Position numbers and translations under genes: made by a program. This document shows, one piece after another, positions 8,529 through 18,383 of a stretch of 64,000 bases of DNA (its first letter is position 1; each line of letters starts with the position of its first letter). The notes beneath the pieces were generated by a model, which had not been told where the DNA came from, ran no database searches, and was given only the letters and a program-made list of their open reading frames with translations. Source of the DNA: CAZDGV01 sp964505195 (GTDB taxonomy: Bacteria; Bacteroidota; Bacteroidia; Chitinophagales; Chitinophagaceae); assembly GCA_964505195.1 (NCBI GenBank), contig CAZDGV010000005.1, positions 34,085-98,084 of the forward strand. The letters run 5' to 3'.

Positions 8529-9659
8529 TTATTGTGCAGCCGTATCTTGAATGCTTATCCGTATGCTATGGCGCGGATGTGTTTGCGGCGCAGTAACTGC
8601 ATTCAATACTTCCCAGGATAGTTCCAGCTGATTCAGGCGCTTCAAAGTTTTTACTTCAATAAAATTTTCGCTGCCGGGTTGCAGTGTTATCAAATCACCA
8701 CTTGTATGCAGTCGGTATGAAGATTTATTTTGAAGCATGAAAGGCATACTACTGCGGTTTTCAATTTGTACGCGCAACACATCTGATTTTCCAATATAAT
8801 TTATCTGCCTTATTTGAATGGAGGCCTCTATTATCGGCATAAGCTCGGCAGGTCTTCCAATCAGCATGTCTTTAAAGTAAACAACCGTTTTTTTATTAAA
8901 CAGTGCTTCTCGAATTGCTTCCTCACTGTGTTCTTTGGCAAGCACAAGCGTAATAGGACGATGGCCTCCTTTGGGGATACCAAATTCCCAATCGATTAAC
9001 CCGTGAATATCACTCGTACCCATGAGTGTTAGGTTATGGTCGAGTGCAATTTGTAAGGCTTCATCGGAGTAGGTATGTTCGTTTACAATTTCAATACCGT
9101 GAAGTAGCTTTTGAGCAATTAAACTTCGGTGAAAATCGGTGAGGGTTGCTACGCCATCGCGCCGCTGACTAATCCAATGCGGGTGATTCCAAAAAACAAA
9201 GGCACCCTGTTCTTTTGCTTTTTGAAATACTTCCAGTGAATCTTTTACCAAGAGCAGATTGGCATCTTTAATAAAAATGGCATTGCAATGTCCCGGTGGC
9301 ATACGACGCGTTATTTCGGAGCCATGTACTATGAGCAGTTGATGATCTTTCGCTTCTTTTTTTGCAAGCTCAAAACTGCGATTGCGATCTGGATGCGGTA
9401 TATCATCTTTATGCGGCTGATATTCCAGGTGTTCAGTTAGTGAAATTACATCCAGGCTATCCATTAAGGCTTCCATCACCCGAATGTCGGGCCACACACT
9501 GCCATCGGAAAAAATAGTATGCTGGTGTAAATCACATTTTAGGGTTTTGTAACCGGCAATATCAGGAAAGCGAATTGCCCGGCCCATAGCGTGAGTATGT
9601 GATTGTGCACTACCGACGTATGTCAACAAACAAAATAAGGCAGTGAGGAAGGGTTTCAT
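8529..9659 (-). CDS. Secreted PHP-domain phosphodiesterase (Sb-PDE type)
   Basis: The 376-residue protein has a signal peptide ending near residue 19 (GSAQ) and a PHP metal-dependent phosphoesterase domain. Metal-binding motifs are CDLHQHTIFSDG, SLTEHLEY, HGSEITR and GTSDIHG, in the family order. A beta-rich C-terminal domain follows from about residue 270. The overall layout fits the Sb-PDE family named after a Sphingobacterium phosphodiesterase. The natural substrate is unknown; export suggests organophosphate or nucleotide scavenging. Confidence 0.82.
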   Translation of the reverse strand: MKPFLTALFCLLTYVGSAQSHTHAMGRAIRFPDIAGYKTLKCDLHQHTIFSDGSVWPDIRVMEALMDSLDVISLTEHLEYQPHKDDIPHPDRNRSFELAKKEAKDHQLLIVHGSEITRRMPPGHCNAIFIKDANLLLVKDSLEVFQKAKEQGAFVFWNHPHWISQRRDGVATLTDFHRSLIAQKLLHGIEIVNEHTYSDEALQIALDHNLTLMGTSDIHGLIDWEFGIPKGGHRPITLVLAKEHSEEAIREALFNKKTVVYFKDMLIGRPAELMPIIEASIQIRQINYIGKSDVLRVQIENRSSMPFMLQNKSSYRLHTSGDLITLQPGSENFIEVKTLKRLNQLELSWEVLNAVTAPQTHPRHSIRISIQDTAAQ

Positions 9660-9843
9660 GTTGGGTATTTAATGGTGAAAAGCTAAGAACTATAAGTAAC
9701 CTGAGTATTAATTTAAATTGAAATGCACCAATTCGGATTAAAGCAAGCGTTGTATATTTTATTTGATAATTCGATAATCCATTGAAGTTATTTAATAATA
9801 TTGTGTAATTCTTTCAATTCGTCAAAAAAATGAACCCTAATTC

Positions 9844-10314
9844 ATGAAATTAAATCTCGATAAGCTTGATCTTCAAATCATCACTGCCATGATGGAAGAT
9901 GCTCAGATCTCATATGCTGATCTGGGAAAAAAACTATTTGTATCGGGCGGTACCATTCATGTGCGCATGAAAAAACTGCAGGAGCATGGCATTGTTAAAG
10001 GCACTAAGCTTCATGTAGATTTGAAGGCCCTGGGATATGATATCACTGCATTCGTGGGGATATATCTTGAAAAAAGTTCGCTATATGATGCAGTGGCAAA
10101 AGAGCTTCAAAAGATTCCGGAAATCGTTCGACTCAACTATACCACCGGTAACTATAGCATGTTTATTGAAATTGTAAGCAAAGACATGAATCAACTCCGT
10201 TTTGTGCTACACGATACGCTTCAAAAAATCAAAGGCATCGAGCGCACGGAAACCTTTATTTCATTGGAAGAAAGCTTTCACCGTAATGTGCAGGTGCATA
10301 CTGCCGTTGACTGA
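9844..10314 (+). CDS. Lrp/AsnC family transcriptional regulator
   Basis: The 156-residue protein has an N-terminal helix-turn-helix (LDLQIITAMMEDAQISYADLG ... GGTIHVRMKKL) and a C-terminal ligand-binding/oligomerisation domain (about residues 65-150), the standard Lrp layout. It lies 10 bp upstream of the flippase gene, so it may be cotranscribed with or regulate the polysaccharide genes, or act elsewhere. Confidence 0.92.
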   Translation: MKLNLDKLDLQIITAMMEDAQISYADLGKKLFVSGGTIHVRMKKLQEHGIVKGTKLHVDLKALGYDITAFVGIYLEKSSLYDAVAKELQKIPEIVRLNYTTGNYSMFIEIVSKDMNQLRFVLHDTLQKIKGIERTETFISLEESFHRNVQVHTAVD

Positions 10315-10324
10315 TCCGTTTTAC

Positions 10325-11758
10325 ATGCGTAATATTTCCAGATTATTTAGTTCCCTTTTTTTACTACTGCTGCTGAATCTTTTTGTGAAGCCGTTGTGGA
10401 TACTGGGTATCGACCGAAAAGTTCAGTTGCTGACAGGCGCAACCACTTACGGACAATATTTTGCTGCATTCAATTTCGTATTCATTTTCAGCATCATTGC
10501 CGATCTAGGTATAACGGAATACATTCGACGAAAGATTGCCTATCGTAAAGGCCTTGATATGCATACGTTTTCGAGGCTGATGCAGATTAAGCTGCTTTTG
10601 AGTGCATTGATGGCAGTTGTGATTTTCTCTCTTGGAATTTTATCGGGTATTACAGATTTGTGGATGCTTACGGGCTTATGCTTACTCCAGCTTTTTTTGA
10701 GTTGGATCGGTGCCTGCCGCGCCATCCTTAGTGGCTTACAACTTTTTCAGGTAGATGCATGGCTGAGTGTAGCGGATAAACTATTATTGGTTGTAGGCGG
10801 CATGACTGCGCTTTACTTATTGCATATTGTACAAATAAATATTCATACTTTTTTATTGGCACAGCTTGCTACTGCCGGTTTTACATTGATGATTGCTCTT
10901 TGGTTTGTATTCCGAAATATTCAACATAACACTGACATTTCTTCTCCTTTTCGGTATACCGATGTGTTTTCTGAAGTGTTTCCATTTGCTGTTTTGTTTT
11001 TTGCGATGAGTATGCATTTTCGTGCAGACGGATTTTTACTTTCATTGTTTGGAAATAATGCTGCTGTTGCGGGCAGCTATGCTACCATGTATCGTTTTCT
11101 TGATGCTGCACACGTGGCTGCTACATTGGTCGGCGGATACCTGGTTGCGTTTTGGTCGCGGCATATAACAGATACTTCTTTACTCCGCACATCGATGAAT
11201 GGCGTCTTGCGTGCAATGATATCTGTAGCAATAGGCATTATTGTTTTATTATTGTTTCATGCTGAAGCAGTTTATCAGTTTTTTTATCATGAAAGCAATC
11301 CAGATAACGCCACCTTACTGCGCTGGGGGTTACTGGCTTTGATTCCCTATTTTATCGTCTCTGTAATCGGAAGCATGTTAACTGCAAAAGGTGATTTGAA
11401 ACAATTTATTTATTTTGTTTTGATAGCTGCTATTGTTAATCTGGTGTTGAACATCCTCCTCATTCCTTACTATGGTGCAATCGCATCGGTATGGATTGCT
11501 AATTTTAGTCACTCGTTGCTGGCAATACTCCTCCTTTTATTTGCATATAAAAAATACAAGCTATCTGTTTCCGGAACCAGCTGGTTTCGCCTAGGGTGCT
11601 TAGGTTTTTTGATAATGATCGCAGCCTACTTTTTACAGGAATCCTCACTTCATTTAATGTGGCAGGCGCTCTTACTTTTCGGATCATGGCTTGTGGGTAT
11701 AATCCTTCTGCGCCTTATGCCATCCTTATGGCAGTTGCAGCTACAGCGTGAAAAATAA
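10325..11758 (+). CDS. Polysaccharide flippase-type membrane protein
   Basis: From the ATG at 10325 the protein is 477 residues with about twelve to fourteen hydrophobic segments. It fits the MOP-superfamily oligosaccharide exporters (Wzx/RfbX-like), which flip lipid-linked sugar chains to the periplasm. The longer open frame from 10202 overlaps lrp in another frame and is discarded. A Wzz-like gene and an O-antigen-ligase-like gene follow on the same strand. Confidence 0.82.
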   Translation: MRNISRLFSSLFLLLLLNLFVKPLWILGIDRKVQLLTGATTYGQYFAAFNFVFIFSIIADLGITEYIRRKIAYRKGLDMHTFSRLMQIKLLLSALMAVVIFSLGILSGITDLWMLTGLCLLQLFLSWIGACRAILSGLQLFQVDAWLSVADKLLLVVGGMTALYLLHIVQINIHTFLLAQLATAGFTLMIALWFVFRNIQHNTDISSPFRYTDVFSEVFPFAVLFFAMSMHFRADGFLLSLFGNNAAVAGSYATMYRFLDAAHVAATLVGGYLVAFWSRHITDTSLLRTSMNGVLRAMISVAIGIIVLLLFHAEAVYQFFYHESNPDNATLLRWGLLALIPYFIVSVIGSMLTAKGDLKQFIYFVLIAAIVNLVLNILLIPYYGAIASVWIANFSHSLLAILLLLFAYKKYKLSVSGTSWFRLGCLGFLIMIAAYFLQESSLHLMWQALLLFGSWLVGIILLRLMPSLWQLQLQREK

Positions 11759-11787
11759 TTGTACTTTCGAAAGCATAAATATTTTGT

Positions 11788-12609
11788 ATGAATATCGATT
11801 TTGTGTTTGAAGAAATCACTCGTCGCCGCAAGCTGCTTCTGTCTACTATCATTGGCACTGCAATTGCCACCTGTTTGCTGCTTTTATTGCAGCGCCCGGT
11901 GTATAAGAGTGAAGCGGTTTATACTGCAGCAAATCCCAATATGGGGGATCGCTCAAATATCTACCGCAATCAGTTTTGGGAGCAATATTTTTATTACGGT
12001 TCAGAAATAGACAACGACCGGTTAATGGCTATTAGTCAGTCGGAAGAAATGCTGCGTTGGTTAGCCGATAGTTTTCAGCTTCGGACGCATTACCGCATTA
12101 GCGACACAGGCAGTGCGGGCGCTTATAAAACATTAATACGTTTGAAAGATAATCTTCGGTTTAGTAAAAATGAATTTGGCCATGTAAAAATCATGGTTTG
12201 GGATGAGGATAAATATCTAGCTGCTGCTATCGGCAATGCTATGATTGCACAAACGCATCTTCATGCTGTTTCGTTTGCAAACAATATGAAGCAAGTGATT
12301 TTAACCAAGCTGAAAGCTGAATATCAGTCACAGCGTGATAGTTTGATGATGCTCACAGGTACAGATGAATTAATGGCTGCACGTAAAAAGAGCCTAATAG
12401 ATCAGCTGTTAGAAAAAGAAAAACTTATAGAACAGTTTACTACCAGCATAAATGATGTACCCTCGCTTTTTGTTATACAGTCTGCATTACCGGCCCTGAA
12501 AAAAGACAAACCCAACATCGTACAGGGAACTTTGATTGCAGCAGTTGCATCTTTTTTGTTTTCAGTGCTACTGTTTTTAATACCAGGTATAAGATCTCGT
12601 ATTTCCTGA
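11788..12609 (+). CDS. Wzz/GumC-type chain-length determinant protein
   Basis: The 273-residue protein has an N-terminal membrane helix after RRRKL (about residues 17-35), a periplasmic region with helical, coiled-coil-prone stretches (about 140-220), and a C-terminal membrane helix (about 250-268). That is the Wzz/polysaccharide co-polymerase layout without a kinase domain. It lies 29 bp after the flippase gene and 3 bp before the ligase/polymerase gene, which supports a role in setting glycan chain length. Confidence 0.75.
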   Translation: MNIDFVFEEITRRRKLLLSTIIGTAIATCLLLLLQRPVYKSEAVYTAANPNMGDRSNIYRNQFWEQYFYYGSEIDNDRLMAISQSEEMLRWLADSFQLRTHYRISDTGSAGAYKTLIRLKDNLRFSKNEFGHVKIMVWDEDKYLAAAIGNAMIAQTHLHAVSFANNMKQVILTKLKAEYQSQRDSLMMLTGTDELMAARKKSLIDQLLEKEKLIEQFTTSINDVPSLFVIQSALPALKKDKPNIVQGTLIAAVASFLFSVLLFLIPGIRSRIS

Positions 12610-12612
12610 TTC

Positions 12613-14046
12613 ATGAACGGAGCTACGCTTAGTTTACAAAAACCGTCATTACTCCTGCCTTTGCTGGCAGGAATTACCGTTTTTGTTTTTGCTGCTGTTA
12701 AAGAACAATATCTCTTTATTCTCATTCCCTTTGCTGTTTTTATTGGATGGCTTTTGTTGCGCAATATGCGCACCATGTATTTGCTGCTTTTATTTAGCAT
12801 TCCCCTTTCCACTGAAATTGAATTCAACAATTTGCTGGCAACAGATTTACCCGATGAGTTGCTTATGATTTTACTTACGGCAGCCCTCATTGCCGTTTTT
12901 ATACATAGGCCATCTAGTTTTCCGATGGCTGCCCGTAAAAGCAATTTGTTTTCGTTGTTGCTTTTACAGTTCAGTTGGATTGCTGTCGCCGGCTTCTTTT
13001 CATACGAACCATTACTCAGCATCAAGCATCTGTTAGCAAAAACCTGGTACATCATCCCTTTTGTTCTGGGAACCTTGTTTTTATGTAATCGTCCCAGGTA
13101 TTTTATACTCGCTGCAAAACTTATGTTATTCGGCATGCTTATTCCAATTGCATACAGCTGGTATCATCATGCACAAAGCGGTTTTCGTTTTGAAACCATT
13201 AATCCAAGCTTAGGCCCTTTTTTCCGTAATCATGTAAATTATGCAGCACTGATTGTTTGCTTGATCCCCATCGCAGTGGCTTTTTTCTTTAGTTCGAAAG
13301 GCAAATCAAAAAAATGGTGGGCGGTACTGGTAATAATATTTTTGATTGCACTCATTCTTGGTTATTCGCGCGGTGCATGGATTTGTTTATTTACAGGCCT
13401 TATTACCGTGTGGGCGGTAAGAAAAAAGTATTTGCTTTCGTTATTTGCTGCAGGTATGTTTTTTGTTTTTGTTTCTATCGGGTGGCTTATTCACAATAAT
13501 AATTATTTGCGCTTTGCTCCTGACTTCAATCGAACCATCTATCATTCTGAGTTTTCGGAACATATGCAGGCAACCTATGCATTAAAGGATATATCTACAG
13601 TAGAAAGATTTTATCGTTGGATTGCAGGCGTGCGTATGGTGGCAGAAGAACCTATTACAGGATTTGGCCCAGCCAGCTTTTACAGTCATTATAGAGCGTA
13701 TGCTATTCCCGTTTTTGAAACCTGGGTGAGCAATAATCCGGAGCGTTCTACGGCGCATAATTATTTTTTATTACTCGCTATTGAACAGGGTATTCCCGGA
13801 CTTATTTTCTTTTTACTTTTAATTGGTGCAATGTATGCAACAGCCATAAAAGTATATCATGCATCACGACATCCATTTCATCGAGCGCTTGCCATGATTG
13901 CTGCAGTGATACTTTCAATGATCGTTACGCTTAATATGCTAAGCGATCTGATTGAGACAGATAAAATCGGAACTATCTTTTATCTGTTGCTGGGAGTGCT
14001 GATTTATCTCGATCATCAGCAAAAAAGATTACGCATCACCGAATAG
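12613..14046 (+). CDS. O-antigen ligase/polymerase family membrane protein
   Basis: The 477-residue protein has about twelve hydrophobic segments and the Wzy_C/WaaL signature with the conserved His in RSTAHNYFLLLAIEQGIPG, preceded by a large periplasmic loop. It either polymerises repeat units (Wzy) or ligates glycan to an acceptor (WaaL); sequence alone does not separate these. Three bases separate it from the Wzz-like gene, indicating one transcript. Confidence 0.85.
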   Translation: MNGATLSLQKPSLLLPLLAGITVFVFAAVKEQYLFILIPFAVFIGWLLLRNMRTMYLLLLFSIPLSTEIEFNNLLATDLPDELLMILLTAALIAVFIHRPSSFPMAARKSNLFSLLLLQFSWIAVAGFFSYEPLLSIKHLLAKTWYIIPFVLGTLFLCNRPRYFILAAKLMLFGMLIPIAYSWYHHAQSGFRFETINPSLGPFFRNHVNYAALIVCLIPIAVAFFFSSKGKSKKWWAVLVIIFLIALILGYSRGAWICLFTGLITVWAVRKKYLLSLFAAGMFFVFVSIGWLIHNNNYLRFAPDFNRTIYHSEFSEHMQATYALKDISTVERFYRWIAGVRMVAEEPITGFGPASFYSHYRAYAIPVFETWVSNNPERSTAHNYFLLLAIEQGIPGLIFFLLLIGAMYATAIKVYHASRHPFHRALAMIAAVILSMIVTLNMLSDLIETDKIGTIFYLLLGVLIYLDHQQKRLRITE

Positions 14047-14058
14047 AGAATGATACAA

Positions 14059-15135
14059 TTATTCATTGCGCACATCTACAGCATCTCTCAATCCGTTCCC
14101 CAATAAGTTAAAAGCCAGTACCAGAAACATAATGGCAATTCCCGGCGCCAGTGCCAAGGCCGGATTATTGGTAATGATGAAATTGTAGTTTTCTTTGATC
14201 ATTAATCCCCAGCTTGGCTGTGGAGGCTGTACGCCGATGCCAAGAAAACTGAGCCCGGCTTCTAGTACAATAGCCGTAGCAAAATTGGAAGCAGCAATTA
14301 CCAACATAGGTCCCATGATATTTGGAAGAATGTGTCGAAAGATAATACGCATATCAGAGAAGCCCATAGCTCTTGCTGCCTCAACATAATAGAGCGAGCG
14401 AATACCCATTACCTGCCCGCGTACCAGGCGTGCAACATTCACCCAGAGGGTAAGTCCTACTGCAATAAACACTTGCCAAAACCCTTTGCCCATTGCCAGC
14501 GTGAAGGCGAATACCAGCAGTAATGTTGGAATACTCCATACTACATTAATGAGCCACATGATCAACTCATCTGTTTTTCCACCGAAATAACCAGCAGCAG
14601 CTCCAAGTAACACGCCCAGCGTAAGGGAAATAAACACTGCAATTAAGCCTACGCTCAAACTTACGCGGGTACCGATCATAAGTCGGCTGAGCATATCCCT
14701 TCCAAACTTATCTGTACCGAGCCAAAAAGTTTTTGTGCTGATAAAATGTTCTGCAGGTTCGCCGCTTAAGGAAATTGAAATGGTCTCTGTTACACCTTCA
14801 TCCACCCATTTTTCAGCAATGATCCGATCGCCGGATTGTTTCCAGCTTTGAATCGGAATCCATTGCATGGGGTCGTTTTTCCCGAAGAAGAAACTGCTGA
14901 TTCCACTTTGTTCTTGTAATAGGTTTTCCTTTGGAACAGCAAGAAACATTTGCTCATGCATGGGTTTTCGCGCTGCCATTTCAACAATGATTGTGTTGGC
15001 ATTGCTACTGCGATCGGGGGCAATGATATAGGCGAAGATGGCAATGAGAAAAGCGAATGATATGATTGCAATGCCGGCTACCGCACCTTTGTTTCGCAGT
15101 AATTTTTTTAGAACGGTTTCCCGGGAACTTGTCAT
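14059..15135 (-). CDS. ABC transporter permease, OppC/DppC type
   Basis: The 358-residue inner-membrane permease has the N-terminal OppC region (LLRNKGAVAGIAII), the motif FWLGTDKFGRDMLSRL and the EAA loop (EAARAMGFSDMRIIFRHILPN). Between TM1 and that motif lies an extra stretch of about 90 residues (about 40-130), a periplasmic insertion longer than in typical OppC. No OppB, ATPase or binding protein is adjacent; upstream on the same strand is a glycosyltransferase gene. Peptide import is the likely role, but substrate is unproven. Confidence 0.88.
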   Translation of the reverse strand: MTSSRETVLKKLLRNKGAVAGIAIISFAFLIAIFAYIIAPDRSSNANTIIVEMAARKPMHEQMFLAVPKENLLQEQSGISSFFFGKNDPMQWIPIQSWKQSGDRIIAEKWVDEGVTETISISLSGEPAEHFISTKTFWLGTDKFGRDMLSRLMIGTRVSLSVGLIAVFISLTLGVLLGAAAGYFGGKTDELIMWLINVVWSIPTLLLVFAFTLAMGKGFWQVFIAVGLTLWVNVARLVRGQVMGIRSLYYVEAARAMGFSDMRIIFRHILPNIMGPMLVIAASNFATAIVLEAGLSFLGIGVQPPQPSWGLMIKENYNFIITNNPALALAPGIAIMFLVLAFNLLGNGLRDAVDVRNE

Positions 15136-15163
15136 ACACCCTGTAATTTAATCCATTTATCTT

Positions 15164-16285
15164 TTACTGTACTTTCCTTTGTTTCCATTCATATTTACCG
15201 ATGCTTCCCAAAGCACCGGCTACAACGGTATATACTATGTGAAAAGGCTGAGCAAACGGAAACCAAAGCAGTAATGCAGTCATGCCAAAAAATTCAGCAA
15301 CGGGTAATAGGAATATCAGTTCTCCGATACACTTCGTCAGAATACCTGCAATCAATACCGGCCAAAGTGATGCATTCAAAAATGCCATCAGAAAAACGAA
15401 AACCAAGAAGGCGTTGAGCAGATAAACCAGCAGCAGTACAGTAATTATACGCGCATCTTTGTAACTGCGCGCTTTGCTAGCCCAGCGTATGCGTTGCATA
15501 AAAAATGCTTTTATGCCATTCACAGGAAGTGTTGTAACAATGGCTTCTTTGTTTTTGCAATAAGCAATGCTTTTGGGAAATTTTTGTGCTATTTTTTGCA
15601 TCAGCAGCATATCATCTCCGCTGGCAATATGATCGATATTACGAAAACCCTCCACAGCCTCAAAAGCATATTTGCTGTAGCATAAATTCGCGCCATTGCA
15701 CATATGATGAAAACCGGTTGATGCGGCAGCTCCCGTAATACCTTGTAAGCTCATAAAGTCGAGCGCTTGAAAAACATGTAAAAAAGATTTTCCATATTGT
15801 ATTGCTACCGGTGCTGCAATAAATTGAATCTGTTCTTGCTGGAGAATTCTATTAAAATGCATCAACCAGTTTTTAGGAACTGTGCAGTCAGCATCGGTTG
15901 TTACAATCCAGGGAAACTTTGCAGCAGCAACACCTGTTTCAATGGCTTTTTTCTTGTAGGAGTTGATGGGTGATGAAACGCTTTCACTGAGCCGAATGAG
16001 GCGTACACCCGATAGATTACTTACAATTTCCGCGGTAGCATCGGTTGAAAAATCATCTATCACAATTATTTCAAAGTATGCGCTAGGGTAATCAATTGCT
16101 GCAATACTTTGTAGGCATTTTTCGATATTTTCTGCTTCATTGCGTGCAGGAATCAGAATGCTAAAACGATGGTATTGCTTTTCCCTGTTTTCGGTTTGTT
16201 TTTTTTCGTTCCGCTGCCACCAGATGCGATAGATGGCTAGTAGCAACAAATAGGGAACCAATAATATGAGCAATATAATCCACAT
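15164..16285 (-). CDS. Membrane-anchored family 2 glycosyltransferase
   Basis: From the ATG at 16285 the protein has 373 residues: an N-terminal membrane helix (about 1-18), a GT-A catalytic domain (SILIPARNEAENIEKCL, VIDDFSTD, TTDADC, SGDDM, QRIRWASK) and three to four C-terminal helices. These are the DDD/QxxRW motifs of processive-type GT2 enzymes. The frame extends to a TTG three codons earlier. It is 28 bp upstream of the OppC-type permease gene. Confidence 0.88.
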   Translation of the reverse strand: MWIILLILLVPYLLLLAIYRIWWQRNEKKQTENREKQYHRFSILIPARNEAENIEKCLQSIAAIDYPSAYFEIIVIDDFSTDATAEIVSNLSGVRLIRLSESVSSPINSYKKKAIETGVAAAKFPWIVTTDADCTVPKNWLMHFNRILQQEQIQFIAAPVAIQYGKSFLHVFQALDFMSLQGITGAAASTGFHHMCNGANLCYSKYAFEAVEGFRNIDHIASGDDMLLMQKIAQKFPKSIAYCKNKEAIVTTLPVNGIKAFFMQRIRWASKARSYKDARIITVLLLVYLLNAFLVFVFLMAFLNASLWPVLIAGILTKCIGELIFLLPVAEFFGMTALLLWFPFAQPFHIVYTVVAGALGSIGKYEWKQRKVQ

Positions 16286-16422
16286 ATTGAACAAAGAAAC
16301 TGTTTGCTGTTTATAAATCTTTCAATTTCTTCAACTAAGATACTTTTTCGCTGGCTTATCCGTTTCTTTTCCCAATATTTGATTATTCAAGGAATCTTAT
16401 TCGCATTAGCTTTATAGGTACA

Positions 16423-17217
16423 ATGGCGCGCAAAAAAAGACAAAAAAATCTGGTTCTTCTGTTCTTATTTGTTTTTTTCATAGGAGCTGCTACCTTATTT
16501 GCTTTGCTTTGGTGGAAAAACCGCACGGCGGAATTGCATCGTTTTACTGCATTTGGTATTCCAATGCCTTCTGGTTTTACCATTCATGGTATTGATGTAA
16601 GTCATTACCAGCAGCAGATCGACTGGCAGGAGGTGCGTGCGATGAAGCCCGGAGGCATACAGCTCCACTTTGCATTTATGAAAGCGACCGAAGGTGTTCA
16701 GCTGAAAGACAAAACCTTTCGCCGTAATTGGGAAAAAACCAGAGAAGTAGGAATCGTACGCGGGGCCTATCATTTTTTCATTGCTTCTGAAAGCGGTAAG
16801 GTTCAGGCAAATCATTTTATTGCACAGGTTCAGTTAAAGCCGGGCGATCTTCCTCCTGTTTTGGATGTAGAAAAAAGTTTTCGCGTACCCAAAGCAAAGT
16901 TGATAAAAGGCGTAAAAGAATGGCTGCAAAAGGTGGAAGCACATTACGGTGTTCGTCCGCTCATTTATACCAATGTGCGCTTTTATGAGCGGTATTTACG
17001 CGGGCATTTTGATGACTACCCACTTTGGGTAGCGCATTACTTGCAGCCGCAAGCACCCCGTATCAGTCGGTCATGGCATTTTTGGCAACACAGTGAAAGC
17101 GGAAGGGTAAATGGCATTCCATCGCAGGTTGATTTTAATGTATTTCAAGGTGATACACTTGCTTTCAAAAGCATTTTGATAACAAACGGCTCATCATCAT
17201 CCACCGCTAGTCGTTAA
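16423..17217 (+). CDS. GH25 lysozyme-like muramidase, membrane-anchored
   Basis: The 264-residue protein begins with a basic tail and one membrane helix (about 9-28), then a GH25 domain. Catalytic motifs are GIDVSHYQQQIDW, FAFMKATEG, GAYHFF, PVLDVEKS (with the D-x-E pair) and PLIYTN. GH25 enzymes cleave the NAM-NAG bond of peptidoglycan. Anchoring suggests a role on the cell's own wall rather than a secreted toxin, but this is inference. Confidence 0.88.
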   Translation: MARKKRQKNLVLLFLFVFFIGAATLFALLWWKNRTAELHRFTAFGIPMPSGFTIHGIDVSHYQQQIDWQEVRAMKPGGIQLHFAFMKATEGVQLKDKTFRRNWEKTREVGIVRGAYHFFIASESGKVQANHFIAQVQLKPGDLPPVLDVEKSFRVPKAKLIKGVKEWLQKVEAHYGVRPLIYTNVRFYERYLRGHFDDYPLWVAHYLQPQAPRISRSWHFWQHSESGRVNGIPSQVDFNVFQGDTLAFKSILITNGSSSSTASR

Positions 17218-17244
17218 TACGTATCTTTCCTGTGTTTACAAAGC

Positions 17245-17478
17245 ATGCACAACGGCACTGAACCACAAATGAGGCGTTATTTGATGAAAGTGATGAAAAC
17301 ACTTTCAGCGGGCATGATTTTTTTACTCATGCACATGACTTTCGGAATTTTTTTGGGATGGGGATTTTTTGAGGAAGGACCTACCGCAGGCAACTGGATT
17401 TATTATATCATTCTCTTACTCAGCACTGGCGCTTTTGTTTATTATCTTCTTCGCCTATGGCGCAGTGATTTTCGATGA
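17245..17478 (+). CDS. Small hypothetical membrane protein
   Basis: This 77-residue protein has two hydrophobic segments (about 22-41 and 49-67) and a basic end. It starts 27 bp after the lysozyme gene on the same strand and overlaps the end of the opposing PH-domain gene by 24 bp. I do not recognise a named family. Confidence 0.6.
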   Translation: MHNGTEPQMRRYLMKVMKTLSAGMIFLLMHMTFGIFLGWGFFEEGPTAGNWIYYIILLLSTGAFVYYLLRLWRSDFR

Positions 17479-17892
17479 TTTTTTGTTTCGCTTTATTTCT
17501 ATCTGAGGATTTTTTGCAAGCATTGTATCAATAAAATCATTTTTATGCTTTGGAGAAATAAGTACGAATTTTCTTTTTCCGTATTTAATTTCCAATCGAT
17601 CCATTGAAAGTGCCGGCGAACTCAATGGATTCGAGGTTTCTTTTATGTGATGGATATCTTTTATGGGAATACGCAGTTTTGAAAAAATACCACAGGTGAT
17701 GATGAGCGTTTCTGCTTCAATAGTGTAATAGGTGTTCAGCAACATATGTACAAACCATATTAATATGGGTGTATTGATGACAAACCCTATCCAGGTACCT
17801 TCTTTCAGCGTGAGTAAGGAAGTGCCTCCTAGCACAATGATTACAAAACCTGCAAGCCACCAGCTAATACCCGAGCGGAATTTATTTTGCAT
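17455..17892 (-). CDS. PH-domain membrane protein
   Basis: The 145-residue protein has two membrane helices (about 10-28 and 35-52) followed by a beta-rich domain with LRIPIKDIHHIKET, which fits bacterial PH-like domain proteins. It converges on, and overlaps by 24 bp, the small membrane protein gene. Function unknown. Confidence 0.7.
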   Translation of the reverse strand: MQNKFRSGISWWLAGFVIIVLGGTSLLTLKEGTWIGFVINTPILIWFVHMLLNTYYTIEAETLIITCGIFSKLRIPIKDIHHIKETSNPLSSPALSMDRLEIKYGKRKFVLISPKHKNDFIDTMLAKNPQIEIKRNKKSSKITAP

Positions 17893-17912
17893 TACTTGAT
17901 ACTAAATCGTTA

Positions 17913-18338
17913 CTAGCTGCTATGATCTGCCACAATCAACCACTCGCCATTTATTTTTCTTAAAAGCAAAGTAAAATGCCCTTGCAAATCACCCTTTGCC
18001 TCTCGTTTTAGATGCCATTTGCCTATCACGAAGTAGGCGTCGGCAGAAATAGGCTGCATTTTTTTAATATCGAATTCCAAAGTTCCCATATCATCCATAT
18101 CGGGATAATTTTTCCGGTAGTTGGCAAGCGTTTGGTTAAACCCATAGGTGATGCCGTTTTTCCCGATAAACATTAGTGAGTCTGTTTCCCAATACCCTTT
18201 CATAAATCCCCGCAAATCGCCGCAGTTCCAGGATCTAGTTTGGTTTTCAAGCAGCTGTAAAATTGCTTTTTCATCCGTTGTTTGCGCTTGCGTTTTAATG
18301 GAAATAAAAAATAGCAGCAGGATAAATATTTTTTTCAT
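17913..18338 (-). CDS. Secreted SnoaL/DUF4440-like protein
   Basis: The 141-residue protein has a signal peptide (MKKIFILLLFFISIKTQAQ) and one NTF2-like domain (EKAILQLLENQTRSWNCGD ... GEWLIVADHSS), as in DUF4440. Such cone-shaped domains bind small molecules or act as small enzymes; the role here is unknown. It is 20 bp upstream of the PH-domain gene on the same strand. Confidence 0.78.
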   Translation of the reverse strand: MKKIFILLLFFISIKTQAQTTDEKAILQLLENQTRSWNCGDLRGFMKGYWETDSLMFIGKNGITYGFNQTLANYRKNYPDMDDMGTLEFDIKKMQPISADAYFVIGKWHLKREAKGDLQGHFTLLLRKINGEWLIVADHSS

Positions 18339-18383
18339 TGTTATGTATTGAAGGGATGATGGTGTTGTATTTATGTTATTTGG

